This document shows positions 37,561 through 46,594 of a stretch of 64,000 nt of DNA, piece after piece. Location: assembly GCA_964582415.1 (NCBI GenBank), contig CAZOSF010000002.1, forward strand, positions 21,533-85,532, read 5' to 3'. This stretch comes from CAZOSF01 sp964582415. GTDB taxonomy: Bacteria; Bacteroidota; Bacteroidia; Flavobacteriales; Flavobacteriaceae. The position numbers were made by a program, and so were the translations under genes. Position 1 is the first letter of the stretch; the number at the start of each line of letters is the position of its first letter. The notes beneath the pieces are model-generated. The model searched no databases and had not been told where the DNA came from. It saw only the letters and a list, made by a program, of their open reading frames with translations.

Positions 37561-38625
37561 ATGAACATTGTCATTACAGGTTCAGGCAGCTATATCCCCA
37601 GTAAAGTAGCTACCAATAAAGGGTTTGAAAAACATCAGTTTTTTAACGAAGACGGCTCAATGATCGGTCACGAAAATGAAATCATCATTGAGAAATTTCA
37701 AGCCATTACAGGAATTACGGAACGCCGTTATTTGCAAGACAATAAAGTAACCTCTGAAATCGCTACAAAGGCAGCTGAAGAAGCGATTAAAAGCTCTGGT
37801 ATCGATCCAGAAACCCTCGACTATATCATAGTTGCCCATAATTACGGTGATGTAAAACACGGAAGCCATCAAAGTGACACTGTCCCTAGTTTGGCCTCCC
37901 GGGTAAAACACCTTCTGAAAATAAAAAATCCAAATGCAGTTGCCTATGATATCCTTTTCGGTTGCCCTGGGTGGCTGGAAGGCATGATTCAAGGCTATGC
38001 CTTTATCAAAGCAGGAATGGCGTCAAAATGTCTTGTTATTGGTGCCGAAGCCCTCTCGCGAGTAATTGATCAACATGATCGGGATTCTATGATTTATAGT
38101 GATGGCGCCGGGGCGATCATTTTGGAGAAAAGGGAAGAACCTCAAGAACGAGGTATTTTAGCGCATCATACGGCCACGTTTGCTTATGACGAAGCACATT
38201 TCATTTATTTCGGAGAATCGTACAATCAAGAGGTAAACGATGCTCGGAAGTATATCAAGATGTATGGTCGCAAAATCTATGAATTCGCAATTTCCCATGT
38301 TCCAAAAGCGATGAAACATTGTTTAGAGCTTTCAGGAATTCCAATTGATGAAGTAAAAAAAGTACTGATTCATCAGGCTAATGAAAAAATGGACGAGGCC
38401 ATCATTCAACGTTTTTATAAATTATTCGACAGAAAACCACCGCAAGGAATCATGCCCATGACAATAAACAAATTGGGGAATTCCAGCGTTGCAACGATTC
38501 CAACCCTCTACGACCTCATCGTAAAAGGAAAGTTGGAAGGGCATTCCATCAACAAAGGCGACATCCTTATCTTTGCCAGTGTTGGTGCTGGAATGAACAT
38601 CAATGCTGTCGTTTATAGAACTTAA
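37561..38625 (+). CDS. 3-oxoacyl-ACP synthase III (FabH-like) family protein
   Basis: A 354-residue thiolase-fold condensing enzyme. The catalytic triad positions are all present: Cys in ILFGCPGW, His in LIHQANEKM and Asn in LGNSSVATIP. It is longer than typical FabH (about 320 residues) with an insert in the N-terminal third (HENEIIIEKFQAITGITERR). It may act in a specialised lipid or secondary metabolite pathway rather than in bulk fatty acid initiation. The next genes, a methyltransferase 3 nt away and a glycosyltransferase overlapping that, support a small modification cluster. Confidence 0.9.
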   Translation: MNIVITGSGSYIPSKVATNKGFEKHQFFNEDGSMIGHENEIIIEKFQAITGITERRYLQDNKVTSEIATKAAEEAIKSSGIDPETLDYIIVAHNYGDVKHGSHQSDTVPSLASRVKHLLKIKNPNAVAYDILFGCPGWLEGMIQGYAFIKAGMASKCLVIGAEALSRVIDQHDRDSMIYSDGAGAIILEKREEPQERGILAHHTATFAYDEAHFIYFGESYNQEVNDARKYIKMYGRKIYEFAISHVPKAMKHCLELSGIPIDEVKKVLIHQANEKMDEAIIQRFYKLFDRKPPQGIMPMTINKLGNSSVATIPTLYDLIVKGKLEGHSINKGDILIFASVGAGMNINAVVYRT

Positions 38626-38628
38626 TTC

Positions 38629-39150
38629 ATGTACGAAGGAAGCTTTCCTACCAAAAGATATAAGCATACCCTCGCCTTTTTGGAACGCACCATTTCCAAG
38701 GACGCTCCTATATTGGATTTAGGGGTCAAAAATCCCTTTTCGTCCATCATGAAGGACGTTGGTTATAATGTAACCAACACCCAAGGTGAGGATTTGGATT
38801 TAGATACCTCAGTTGTTAAAAGGGAGGGATATGAAGTAGTCACCGCCTTCGAAATATTCGAACACCTCGTAGCACCCTTTAATGTGCTTCGCGACATAAA
38901 AGCCGATAAACTGGTTGCCTCGGTTCCATTAAAACTGTGGTTCGCTAGTGCCTATAAAAGTGAAACCGATCCTTGGGACCGACACTACCATGAATTCGAA
39001 GATTGGCAATTCGATTGGCTTCTGGAAAAAGCAGGTTGGACAATACGGGAGCGGGAAAAATTCACGCACCCAGTAAAAAAACTAGGAATCCGTCCGTTGT
39101 TACGGCGCTATACCCCAAGGTACTATTTGGTGTATGCAGAAAGAAATTGA
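38629..39150 (+). CDS. SAM-dependent methyltransferase-like protein
   Basis: A 173-residue protein with the compact class I methyltransferase pattern: motif I reads APILDLGVKNPFSSIM, with DLG in place of the usual GxGxG, and EVVTAFEIFEHLVAPFNVL matches the motif near helix D. The C-terminal HEFEDWQFDWLLEKAGW fits this fold. The degenerate motif I makes cofactor binding less certain. It starts 3 nt after the KAS III gene, and its stop overlaps the next start by one base, so the three genes are coupled. Confidence 0.75.
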   Translation: MYEGSFPTKRYKHTLAFLERTISKDAPILDLGVKNPFSSIMKDVGYNVTNTQGEDLDLDTSVVKREGYEVVTAFEIFEHLVAPFNVLRDIKADKLVASVPLKLWFASAYKSETDPWDRHYHEFEDWQFDWLLEKAGWTIREREKFTHPVKKLGIRPLLRRYTPRYYLVYAERN

Positions 39151-39992
39151 TGAGGATTTATATCGTCATACCGGCGCATAATGAAGAAGCATTCCTTGCA
39201 AGAACTTTAGACTCCCTTATCGGACAAAGTTTGGATGCAGCACAAATTGTGGTAGTAAACGACCAATCCACCGATCGGACCGAGGCTATTCTCCAGAACT
39301 ATTCCAAAGAATACCCTTCAATTGCGTACATAAATAACGTTTCCTCCTCTAATCATGAGCCAGGTGGAAAGGTAGTAGCCGCGTTTAATGCAGGTCTGAA
39401 ACAATTGGATGATCGGTATGACCTAATCTGCAAATTTGATGCGGATTTGGAATTTCCACCGAATTATTTGGCGCAGATTACCAACCATTTCGAAAACAAT
39501 CCAAAATTGGGTATGGCAGGTGGCTTTTGTGATATTGAAAAGGAAGGAAAATGGGTGGAGGAAGGCCTCACCAATCCAGATCATATTCGCGGAGCCTTGA
39601 AATGTTATCGCAAGCAATGTTTTTCAGACATCGGTGGGCTGAAGGAAAGTATGGGCTGGGATACCGTTGATGAATTGCTGGCAAAATACCATGGTTGGGA
39701 CGTACTGACGGATACTTCCCTACGCGTGAAACATCTAAAACCAACCGGGGCAAGATATTCCAAAATGGCAGGGCTGAAGCAAGGAGGTGCTTTTAGAAGA
39801 ATGCGGTATGGATTTTGGCTAACCTTGATAGCCACAGCGAAACTGGCTCTCAAAAAACAGAGCTTCTCCTATTTTTTTGATTGCATTAGAGGATATTTCA
39901 AAAATGGCCGAAAATACATCGTTAGCTCAGACGAGGGAAGAGCCATCCGTCGAATTCGCTGGCGGGGTGTTAAGAAAAAGCTATATTTCTGA
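39150..39992 (+). CDS. family 2 glycosyltransferase
   Basis: A 280-residue GT-A fold enzyme. IPAHNEE at the N-terminus, VVNDQSTDRT, the sugar-nucleotide/metal DxD motif KFDADLEF and GGLKESMGWDTVDE are typical of GT2. The C-terminal part is basic (AIRRIRWRGVKKKLYF) and lacks clear membrane helices, so it may associate with the membrane peripherally. The ATG at 39150 overlaps the methyltransferase stop by one base (TGATG); a longer frame from 39003 overlaps that gene out of frame. Sugar donor and acceptor unknown. Confidence 0.9.
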   Translation: MRIYIVIPAHNEEAFLARTLDSLIGQSLDAAQIVVVNDQSTDRTEAILQNYSKEYPSIAYINNVSSSNHEPGGKVVAAFNAGLKQLDDRYDLICKFDADLEFPPNYLAQITNHFENNPKLGMAGGFCDIEKEGKWVEEGLTNPDHIRGALKCYRKQCFSDIGGLKESMGWDTVDELLAKYHGWDVLTDTSLRVKHLKPTGARYSKMAGLKQGGAFRRMRYGFWLTLIATAKLALKKQSFSYFFDCIRGYFKNGRKYIVSSDEGRAIRRIRWRGVKKKLYF

Positions 39993-40021
39993 AACTGCTT
40001 TTTTGAGGTTCCGATTTGCAG

Positions 40022-40029
40022 TAATTTTG
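40022..40029 (+). promoter_or_regulatory. -7 box of the alkaline phosphatase gene
   Basis: TAATTTTG fits TAnnTTTG. A TTG (40003-40005) lies 16 nt upstream, close to -33 spacing. The ATG at 40050 lies 20 nt beyond. Confidence 0.5.
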
Positions 40030-40049
40030 TAGAATAATCGCCTCAAAAG

Positions 40050-41159
40050 ATGAAAAATTATCTCCTCCTAATCGTTGGATTTCTTTTGATTTCCTGCGCT
40101 GATAAAAATCTCACCAATAACGCCAAATACCCCCAATCAAATTCCCCTAAAAACGTCATCCTACTCATTGGTGATGGAACGGGCTTAAGCCAGGTTTCAG
40201 CTTCTCAATTTTACCAGGATGGACCCTCCCACTTCGAGCAGTTTCCTGTGGTTGGACTTATCAAAACCTCCTCTGCTAGTGATTTGATTACCGACTCAGC
40301 AGCAGGGGCTACAGCCTTTGCCAATGGAATTAAAACATACAATGGCGCGATTGGAGTGGATACGGACACTCTTGCCGTCGATAATATTGTAGAATTGGTT
40401 TCCAAGGAAGGAATGAGCACTGGAGTTGTTTCTACATCCTCCATTACTCATGCCACTCCGGCAAGCTTTTATGCTCACACCGCAAGTAGGAACAATCACG
40501 AAGAGATTGCGGAAGATCTGGTATATTCCGAAATTGATTTTTTTGCCGGGGCAGGAACCAATTACTTTGTAAATCGAGATGACGGCAAGAACCTATTGAA
40601 TGAGTTAAAAAAACACGGATTTACAATAGATACGACTAAACTCACAACAATTACTGGGGCACAAAAACAAGGATTCCTATTGGCTCCCAAAAGCATGCCC
40701 AAAATGATTGAGGGACGAGGTGAATTTTTAAAGAAGGCCTCCATCATGGCCATCAATATGCTGAATGAAAAGAAAGAAGGTTTCTTTCTCATGATCGAGG
40801 GATCTCAAATTGATTGGGGAGGACATGACAATGACGCCGAATATTTGATTACGGAACTATTGGATTTCGATTCCACCATTGGTGCAGTTCTAGATTTCGC
40901 CAGAAGAGATGGGGAAACCTTGGTAATTGTAACCGCCGATCATGAAACAGGTGGTTTTACCCTAGGAGCTGATGATGGTGATTACAACAAATTGAACCCT
41001 ACCTTCTCCACTGATGGCCATAGCGCTACTTGGATTCCTGTCTTTGCTTTTGGACCCGGTTCCAATGAGTTTTCTGGAGTATATGAAAACAATGAAATTT
41101 TTCACAAGATTCAACAACTTTTGCTTTCCAATAATCGAACAGACCATAGTAACCTCTAA
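40050..41159 (+). CDS. alkaline phosphatase (PhoA family), lipoprotein
   Basis: A 369-residue PhoA-type alkaline phosphatase with a lipobox LISC (Cys16), so anchored in the envelope. Metal and active-site signatures are present: NVILLIGDGTGLSQ, the phosphoserine segment TDSAAGATAFANG, IEGSQIDWGGHDND, VTADHETGGFT and, near the C-terminus, TDGHSATWIPVFAFGP. It is shorter than E. coli PhoA (about 450 residues), which fits the compact marine Bacteroidota group. Its role is to release phosphate from organic esters outside the cytoplasm. No Pho box was identified. Confidence 0.93.
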   Translation: MKNYLLLIVGFLLISCADKNLTNNAKYPQSNSPKNVILLIGDGTGLSQVSASQFYQDGPSHFEQFPVVGLIKTSSASDLITDSAAGATAFANGIKTYNGAIGVDTDTLAVDNIVELVSKEGMSTGVVSTSSITHATPASFYAHTASRNNHEEIAEDLVYSEIDFFAGAGTNYFVNRDDGKNLLNELKKHGFTIDTTKLTTITGAQKQGFLLAPKSMPKMIEGRGEFLKKASIMAINMLNEKKEGFFLMIEGSQIDWGGHDNDAEYLITELLDFDSTIGAVLDFARRDGETLVIVTADHETGGFTLGADDGDYNKLNPTFSTDGHSATWIPVFAFGPGSNEFSGVYENNEIFHKIQQLLLSNNRTDHSNL

Positions 41160-41164
41160 TTTTG
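41157..41164 (+). promoter_or_regulatory. -7 box of the Mla-type ABC genes
   Basis: TAATTTTG at the end of the phosphatase gene, 13 nt before the permease ATG. Matches TAnnTTTG; no clear -33. Confidence 0.4.
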
Positions 41165-41177
41165 TTACTTTAGCGGT

Positions 41178-41915
41178 ATGAAATATCTCGCCGATATAGG
41201 CTCCTATTTCCTAATGCTTGGTCAAGTATTTTCGCGTCCCACCAAAGGACCGGTAATGCGAGAACTCATCTTTAAAGAAATAGACGAACTCATCATTAAT
41301 TCTTTGGGCATTATGGCCTTTATCTCCTTCTTCGTGGGAGGGGTTGTGGCCATCCAGACGGCTCTTAACATAGACAACCCATTAATCCCAACCTATTTAG
41401 TTGGTTTTGCCACCCGGCAATCGGTTATCCTAGAATTTTCCCCAACCTTTATTTCGATTATCATGGCAGGTAAAATGGGCTCTTTTATTACCTCCAGTAT
41501 TGGGTCCATGCGTGTGACAGAACAGATTGATGCCTTGGAGGTAATGGGAATCAACCCGTTGAATTATTTAGTATTTCCAAAGATTATTGCCGTTTTGTTC
41601 TATCCCTTCGTCATTGCCATCTCCATGGTCTTGGGAATTTTTGGAGGCTGGGTGGCAGCAGTTTACGGAGGCTTCAGTACATCAGAAGCTTTTATTCAAG
41701 GATTACAGGACGATTTTGAACCGTTCCATGTTACCTATGCCTTTATAAAAACCTTTGTATTCGCCATTATTTTAGCTACGGTACCCTCATGGCAAGGCTA
41801 TTTTATGAAAGGGGGGGCTTTGGAAGTAGGTAAAGCAAGTACCAATTCCTTTGTTTGGACCAGTGTTTTAATCATTCTAACCAATTATATCATCACCTCT
41901 TTACTTCTTGGCTAA
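41178..41915 (+). CDS. MlaE-family ABC transporter permease
   Basis: A 245-residue permease of the MlaE/TrnI family, part of systems that move phospholipids between the inner and outer membranes. About five helices are predicted; conserved segments are FISFFVGGVVAIQTALN, PTFISIIMAGKMGSFITSSIG and ALEVMGINPLNYLVFPK. Its stop (TAA 41913-41915) overlaps the ATG of the ATPase gene by one base. The substrate-binding MlaD-like subunit is not encoded next to it. Confidence 0.93.
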   Translation: MKYLADIGSYFLMLGQVFSRPTKGPVMRELIFKEIDELIINSLGIMAFISFFVGGVVAIQTALNIDNPLIPTYLVGFATRQSVILEFSPTFISIIMAGKMGSFITSSIGSMRVTEQIDALEVMGINPLNYLVFPKIIAVLFYPFVIAISMVLGIFGGWVAAVYGGFSTSEAFIQGLQDDFEPFHVTYAFIKTFVFAIILATVPSWQGYFMKGGALEVGKASTNSFVWTSVLIILTNYIITSLLLG

Positions 41916-42679
41916 TGATTCGCGTAGAAAACCTACATAAAAGTTTTGGCGACGACCATGTCCTTAAAGGAATAACCACCTCTTTTGAACGCGGAAAAAC
42001 CAATCTTATCATTGGTCAGAGTGGCAGCGGTAAAACAGTATTCCTAAAGTGCCTATTGGGATTGCATGTTCCTGATGAAGGGAAAATTTACTATTCAGAC
42101 CGGGCCATTCAGGATATGGATGACAACGAAAAGAAATCCCTGCGACAAAGCATGGGAATGGTTTTTCAGGGGGGTGCCCTTTTCGATTCCATGACGGTGG
42201 AAGAAAATGTGATGTTTCCTCTACGAATGTTTACCCGAAATAAAAGAGAGGATATGTTGGCCCGTGTTAATGAGGTACTCGATAGGGTAAATCTTACCAA
42301 TGCGAATAAAAAGTATCCCTCTGAAATTTCAGGAGGAATGCAAAAAAGGGTAGCTATTGCTCGAGCGATTGTAAACCGTCCCCGCTACCTATTCTGCGAT
42401 GAGCCAAATTCTGGTCTAGATCCAAAGACTGCCATACTTATCGATAATCTCATCATGGAACTCACGCATGAGTACAATATCACTACGGTGATTAATACTC
42501 ATGATATGAATAGTGTTATGGAGATTGGTGAAAAAATTGTTTTCCTTCAAAAAGGTAATTTGGCTTGGGAGGGTGATCATACCCAGATATTCAAAACAAA
42601 CAACAAAGACGTCACCAATTTTGTTTACTCTTCCGACCTATTCAAAAAGATTCGGGATATTCAAAACGAAGAGTTATAG
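41915..42679 (+). CDS. MlaF-family ABC transporter ATP-binding protein
   Basis: A 254-residue ABC ATPase partner of the preceding permease. Walker A is GQSGSGKT (34-41), the signature is SGGMQKRVAIARA, Walker B is YLFCDEPNSGLDP and the H-loop is VINTHDMNSV. The start is the ATG at 41915, which overlaps the permease stop; a longer frame from 41855 lies inside the permease gene. It is probably part of a lipid-asymmetry transporter by family. Confidence 0.94.
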   Translation: MIRVENLHKSFGDDHVLKGITTSFERGKTNLIIGQSGSGKTVFLKCLLGLHVPDEGKIYYSDRAIQDMDDNEKKSLRQSMGMVFQGGALFDSMTVEENVMFPLRMFTRNKREDMLARVNEVLDRVNLTNANKKYPSEISGGMQKRVAIARAIVNRPRYLFCDEPNSGLDPKTAILIDNLIMELTHEYNITTVINTHDMNSVMEIGEKIVFLQKGNLAWEGDHTQIFKTNNKDVTNFVYSSDLFKKIRDIQNEEL

Positions 42680-42681
42680 TG

Positions 42682-44127
42682 CTATTTCAGAACTAGAGTA
42701 TCCAATTGAAGTTTGTACTTCAGCCATTCATACAACCTTTGTTTATCCTTATCTATTTCTGGCTTTTTAACACCTTCCTTCCATTGGGTTTCAAATACCT
42801 TTAGTGTGTCGATTTTCTGGAAATCGGAAACCAAGGTATTGGCAAAACTCAACCTGGCCAGATTTTCGTAGTTGATTTTAGCCTCTGTCGTGATATCCTG
42901 AAAGGGAACAAACTCCTCTTCCAGTTTACTTAATCTAGCCACTTCGCGTTCAAGAACTGCGATTTTATGATCTTTGGTACTGATCTCCAAAGAATCTCGT
43001 GAACGAAGTTCCGACAAATACCGCATTTCATTCTCCAAATCGTCTCCTTCCACATTCTGATTTACCAAAAGCCGTGTATTTTGAAGTGATTTATAGGCCT
43101 TCAATCGACCACGAAGTACTTCTATTACGGTTTCATCCAATTGCTGACCTCCAAAAGAAGTAATCTCAATGACATTCTCTCCATTGGGATGGTAACTATA
43201 GGTTGCATATTTTTGAATATAGGAGGCATTCGGCAATTCATTCAATTCGTTGGCAATGAATTTTCGTGCATCGTTTTTAAAAGTGCTCTCCTGTAAAACA
43301 CTATAAAAGGTAATCCCTGCAGGAATCATTACCAGAATGGCAACAAAGGAGGCAAATCGAGCTATTTTCCTTCTTCGAGTGGAATTGGCATAGGTCTGCA
43401 TTGGGAACCGCAAAACCTTCAATACCAAAAACGTCGCAAGTGCTATGAAAATGGTGTTAATGATGAATAGGTACATGGCTCCTCCCGCAAAGGAAAGTCC
43501 GTGAGGGTTTCCAAGGAATGCTTGGGACAATCCGAAGCCCACGGTACACAAAGGCGGCATCAGGGCAGTGGCAATAGCAACACCAAAAATTACACTAGCA
43601 ATCGTACCTTTTTTTGTTCGGGCAATAATTAAAGCTAGACCACCAAAAAAGGCAATTAGCACATCCCGAATATCCGGTTTGGTACGCGCCAAAAGTTCGG
43701 AAGATTCTTCCCTAAGAGGAAATAACCAGAAAAATAAAAAGGCGGTTAATACACTCAAGAATACCATTACACCAAAATTGATGAGGGATTTCTTGAGGGT
43801 ATCGATATCATTGATCGCAATGGAAAGCCCTATTCCTAAGATGGGACCCATAAGGGGGGATATAAGCATTGCTCCAATGACCACTGCAGTTGAATTCGCA
43901 TTCAAACCAATAGATGCAACGAAGATGGAGCAAATTAAGATCCATGCCGTAGCTCCTTTAAAGGGAATATCAGCAACAATGGCATTGGCAGTACTTTCCC
44001 GATCCGTATCACCTCGAAAGTCCAATAATTCAACGATAAAGGATTTTATTTTCGAAAAAAGACCCTTGGCCTCTTGCCGAATGGCTTCCTTGTTCTGTTC
44101 TAAATTATCATGGTTAGTTGATTCCAT
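42682..44127 (-). CDS. DUF389 family membrane protein
   Basis: A 481-residue integral membrane protein of the DUF389/TIGR00341-like group. The core contains about six helices with SIFVASIGLNANSTAVVIGA, GAMLISPLMGPILGIGLSIA and GVAIATALMPPLCTVGFGLS. The C-terminal ~170 residues are soluble with a coiled-coil-like stretch (KDHKIAVLEREVARLSKLEE). No transport substrate is established for this family. It follows manC by 1 nt on the same strand. Confidence 0.92.
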   Translation of the reverse strand: MESTNHDNLEQNKEAIRQEAKGLFSKIKSFIVELLDFRGDTDRESTANAIVADIPFKGATAWILICSIFVASIGLNANSTAVVIGAMLISPLMGPILGIGLSIAINDIDTLKKSLINFGVMVFLSVLTAFLFFWLFPLREESSELLARTKPDIRDVLIAFFGGLALIIARTKKGTIASVIFGVAIATALMPPLCTVGFGLSQAFLGNPHGLSFAGGAMYLFIINTIFIALATFLVLKVLRFPMQTYANSTRRRKIARFASFVAILVMIPAGITFYSVLQESTFKNDARKFIANELNELPNASYIQKYATYSYHPNGENVIEITSFGGQQLDETVIEVLRGRLKAYKSLQNTRLLVNQNVEGDDLENEMRYLSELRSRDSLEISTKDHKIAVLEREVARLSKLEEEFVPFQDITTEAKINYENLARLSFANTLVSDFQKIDTLKVFETQWKEGVKKPEIDKDKQRLYEWLKYKLQLDTLVLK

Positions 44128-44128
44128 C

Positions 44129-45211
44129 CTAAATATATTTTTCCCCGTATTTCTCGGCTATTTTAGCCAGTAATTTTTTAATATCCTGTTCCTTACTTTT
44201 CGGGTAAACCAAAAGTACATCTTCTTTATCGACTACAATATAGTCTTTTATCCCATCCAAAACGACCAATTTCTCCTTGTCGGTAAATACCATATTATCT
44301 GAAGCCTCTTCAAGTTCAGCAATTGCACGGACTACCGCATTTTGATTCGGGTCTTTGGTTAGTTTGTCGTGCAAGGCACCCCAAGTGCCCAAATCATTCC
44401 AATCGAATTCGGCTTTTTTTACATAAACATTGGATGCCTTTTCCATGATACCGTAATCTATAGAAACGTTTTCCGCCATGGGATAGTGAGTTTCGATGAA
44501 AATTGCTTCCTCTGGAGTATTCAATACTGCCATACCCTGGTGCAACAAAGAGTACATATCTGGCTGCCATTTTTTAAAGGCCGATAATATGCTTTCAACA
44601 CTCCAGATAAATATCCCGGCATTCCAATAGAAATTACCAGCCTTCAAGAAGGATTTTGCGGTTTCATAGTCTGGCTTTTCCCTAAACTGGATTACCTCCC
44701 GAATGACCGCTGTACTTTGCATATCGCTTTCTATATATCCATAGCCGGTATTGGGAAAAGTAGGTACTATACCAAGGGTCATCAACCAATCATTTTCCGA
44801 GCACACTTGAAAACATTGCTCCACATCGGATGTAAAACTAGCTTCATCTTCAATCCAATGGTCACTCGGGGCCACAAGCATCAACGCTTTCGGGTTTTCC
44901 TTATAGATTTTCAAAGCAGAAAGAAGAATACAAGGAGCCGTATTTCTCATCGCTGGTTCCAAATACACCTGCTCCTCCGTAATTTGAGGTAGCTGCTCCA
45001 TACACAAAGAGGCATACCGCTGATGGGTAAGAATCTTAATCTGACTCTCGGGCACCAATCGATTCAATCGGCTAAAGGTTTTTTGCAGTAGGGATTCCCC
45101 AGTACCGAGCATATCATGAAATTGCTTTGGAAATTCGGTGGTACTAACAGGCCAAAATCGAGAACCGATACCCCCTGCCATGATTACAGCATAATAGTTA
45201 TTTTTATTCAT
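44129..45211 (-). CDS. manC: mannose-1-phosphate guanylyltransferase
   Basis: A 360-residue nucleotidyltransferase that makes GDP-mannose from GTP and mannose-1-phosphate. The signature VIMAGGIGSRFWPVST is at the N-terminus, followed by SDHWIEDEASF and FREKPDYETAKSFLKAGNFY. It ends without the isomerase domain, so it is monofunctional. Its start codon overlaps the SprT-like gene stop by one base. GDP-mannose would feed surface glycan synthesis. Confidence 0.93.
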   Translation of the reverse strand: MNKNNYYAVIMAGGIGSRFWPVSTTEFPKQFHDMLGTGESLLQKTFSRLNRLVPESQIKILTHQRYASLCMEQLPQITEEQVYLEPAMRNTAPCILLSALKIYKENPKALMLVAPSDHWIEDEASFTSDVEQCFQVCSENDWLMTLGIVPTFPNTGYGYIESDMQSTAVIREVIQFREKPDYETAKSFLKAGNFYWNAGIFIWSVESILSAFKKWQPDMYSLLHQGMAVLNTPEEAIFIETHYPMAENVSIDYGIMEKASNVYVKKAEFDWNDLGTWGALHDKLTKDPNQNAVVRAIAELEEASDNMVFTDKEKLVVLDGIKDYIVVDKEDVLLVYPKSKEQDIKKLLAKIAEKYGEKYI

Positions 45212-45807
45212 TACTTGACGTATTCTACTTCCGCATTGGGATTAAACATATAAATTCTGCCCGTTGCCAGTTCGGTACATTGATACCTTTTAATCTTTTT
45301 TGGCCCCTTCCGAAACATTCGACCGTTATAGAGCCGGAAAGTCCCCCCCTCAGGTATCTCAAAGATATAGTTTTTATCGTTTTGAGGGTCGTACTGCTTC
45401 AATGCTAAGGATAATCGAGCATCTGTATCGCTACTCGCCTTGGGGTTTTTAAAATGAAGGGCCAACAGCGGCAATAAATTGGGAGGAAATATTTCGGGTC
45501 GTAAAAAAGGGAGCATCAATGTTTGAAAGGTATACTTCCACTCTTCCCCATGGGGTTTAATATATCTACCATATTTATTGAATGCCGCTAAATGGGCAAT
45601 CTCATGTACCAGTGTAATCAAAAAACGGTATGGATTCAAACTCGCATTAACGGTTACCCTATGTTCTCCTGAAGGAAGCTTCCTGTAATCTCCATGGCGG
45701 GTCACCCTTTCATTTACAATTTTCAGGTGGACATGGTATTTTTTTATCAGTTCCAGAATTGGAGCCACCGAGGCTGCAGGGAGGTATTTTTCTAGGATTT
45801 CGTTCAA
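45211..45807 (-). CDS. SprT-like domain metalloprotein
   Basis: A 198-residue protein of the SprT/Spartan-like family. The zinc-protease motif is LVHEIAHLAAFNKYG, with a third His in KPHGEEWKYTFQTLM. The usual C-terminal C4 zinc ribbon is reduced: only one Cys is seen in RYQCTELATG. The start is the ATG at 45807, near a short leader. The function is unknown; in eukaryotes the related Spartan cleaves DNA-protein crosslinks. Its 3' end overlaps manC by one base. Confidence 0.88.
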   Translation of the reverse strand: MNEILEKYLPAASVAPILELIKKYHVHLKIVNERVTRHGDYRKLPSGEHRVTVNASLNPYRFLITLVHEIAHLAAFNKYGRYIKPHGEEWKYTFQTLMLPFLRPEIFPPNLLPLLALHFKNPKASSDTDARLSLALKQYDPQNDKNYIFEIPEGGTFRLYNGRMFRKGPKKIKRYQCTELATGRIYMFNPNAEVEYVK

Positions 45808-45824
45808 TCTATTCTTTTGAAATT

Positions 45825-46520
45825 TTAGGGAGTGGAACTGGAAACTTCCAACACCTTACCATTGAAGAATCGATGTCCTTTTAGCGCAAAATCGGCAATA
45901 AATTGAGCCATTTCTTCTGCAGAATTAGGTGCTTGATACCCTGGGAAAGCTTCTTCCAACATCTCTGTTTGCACGGCTCCCAAGGCCAAGACATTAAAGG
46001 AAGGGCCCTTGTCTTTAAATTCCTCCGCAAGCACTTGCGTCAACGTCACCAAAGCTCCTTTACTACTGCTGTAGGCTGCTAATCCGGGGAATTTTACGCT
46101 TCCTTCCACCCCACCCATACTACTGATGTTCACCACATGCCCTTTAGGGTTTATATAGGGTAAAACCACCTGTATCATTCGAGCCGAACTAAATAAATTC
46201 ACATCGAAAGACTCCAAAAAGTCCGCCCTGGTTAGTTTTTCAAAAGGCTTCTTTACAAGATATCCTGAATTGTTGATCAACACATCTACATCAATTTGAT
46301 GTTCCTGAATATAGTCTTCAACACGTTTCAAATCGGAATCACTGGTAATATCGCAGGTAATGCATCGACAATTGGTCTCTATATCGCCTGTGATGGGAAC
46401 AGCGCTTCTGGAAATCGCAATTACGTTATGCCCCATCGAGGTGAATAAAGCAACAAGCTCATATCCGATTCCACGACTGGTTCCGGTGATGATAATATTC
46501 TTTGGAGTATGATTGTTCAT
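45825..46520 (-). CDS. short-chain dehydrogenase/reductase (SDR)
   Basis: A 231-residue Rossmann-fold oxidoreductase. The nucleotide motif is GTSRGIGYE, followed by the NNSG motif in VLINNSGYL and catalytic Tyr-Lys in AAYSSSKGAL with Ser in VNISSMGG. Substrate specificity cannot be inferred. It starts 11 nt after the pdhC terminator stem, so it is transcribed separately. Confidence 0.9.
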   Translation of the reverse strand: MNNHTPKNIIITGTSRGIGYELVALFTSMGHNVIAISRSAVPITGDIETNCRCITCDITSDSDLKRVEDYIQEHQIDVDVLINNSGYLVKKPFEKLTRADFLESFDVNLFSSARMIQVVLPYINPKGHVVNISSMGGVEGSVKFPGLAAYSSSKGALVTLTQVLAEEFKDKGPSFNVLALGAVQTEMLEEAFPGYQAPNSAEEMAQFIADFALKGHRFFNGKVLEVSSSTP

Positions 46521-46530
46521 TTCTATTGGT

Positions 46531-46574
46531 AAAAATACGTCCCGTTATCACAAAAATAGGACAACGGGACGTAT
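46531..46574 (-). terminator. Rho-independent terminator of the pdhA-pdhC transcript
   Basis: ATACGTCCCGTT (46535-46546) is the exact reverse complement of 46563-46574. On the minus strand the 12-bp stem with a 16-nt loop is followed by T-rich sequence. Confidence 0.85.
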
Positions 46575-46594
46575 GATTATTGTGTTTTTACTTA

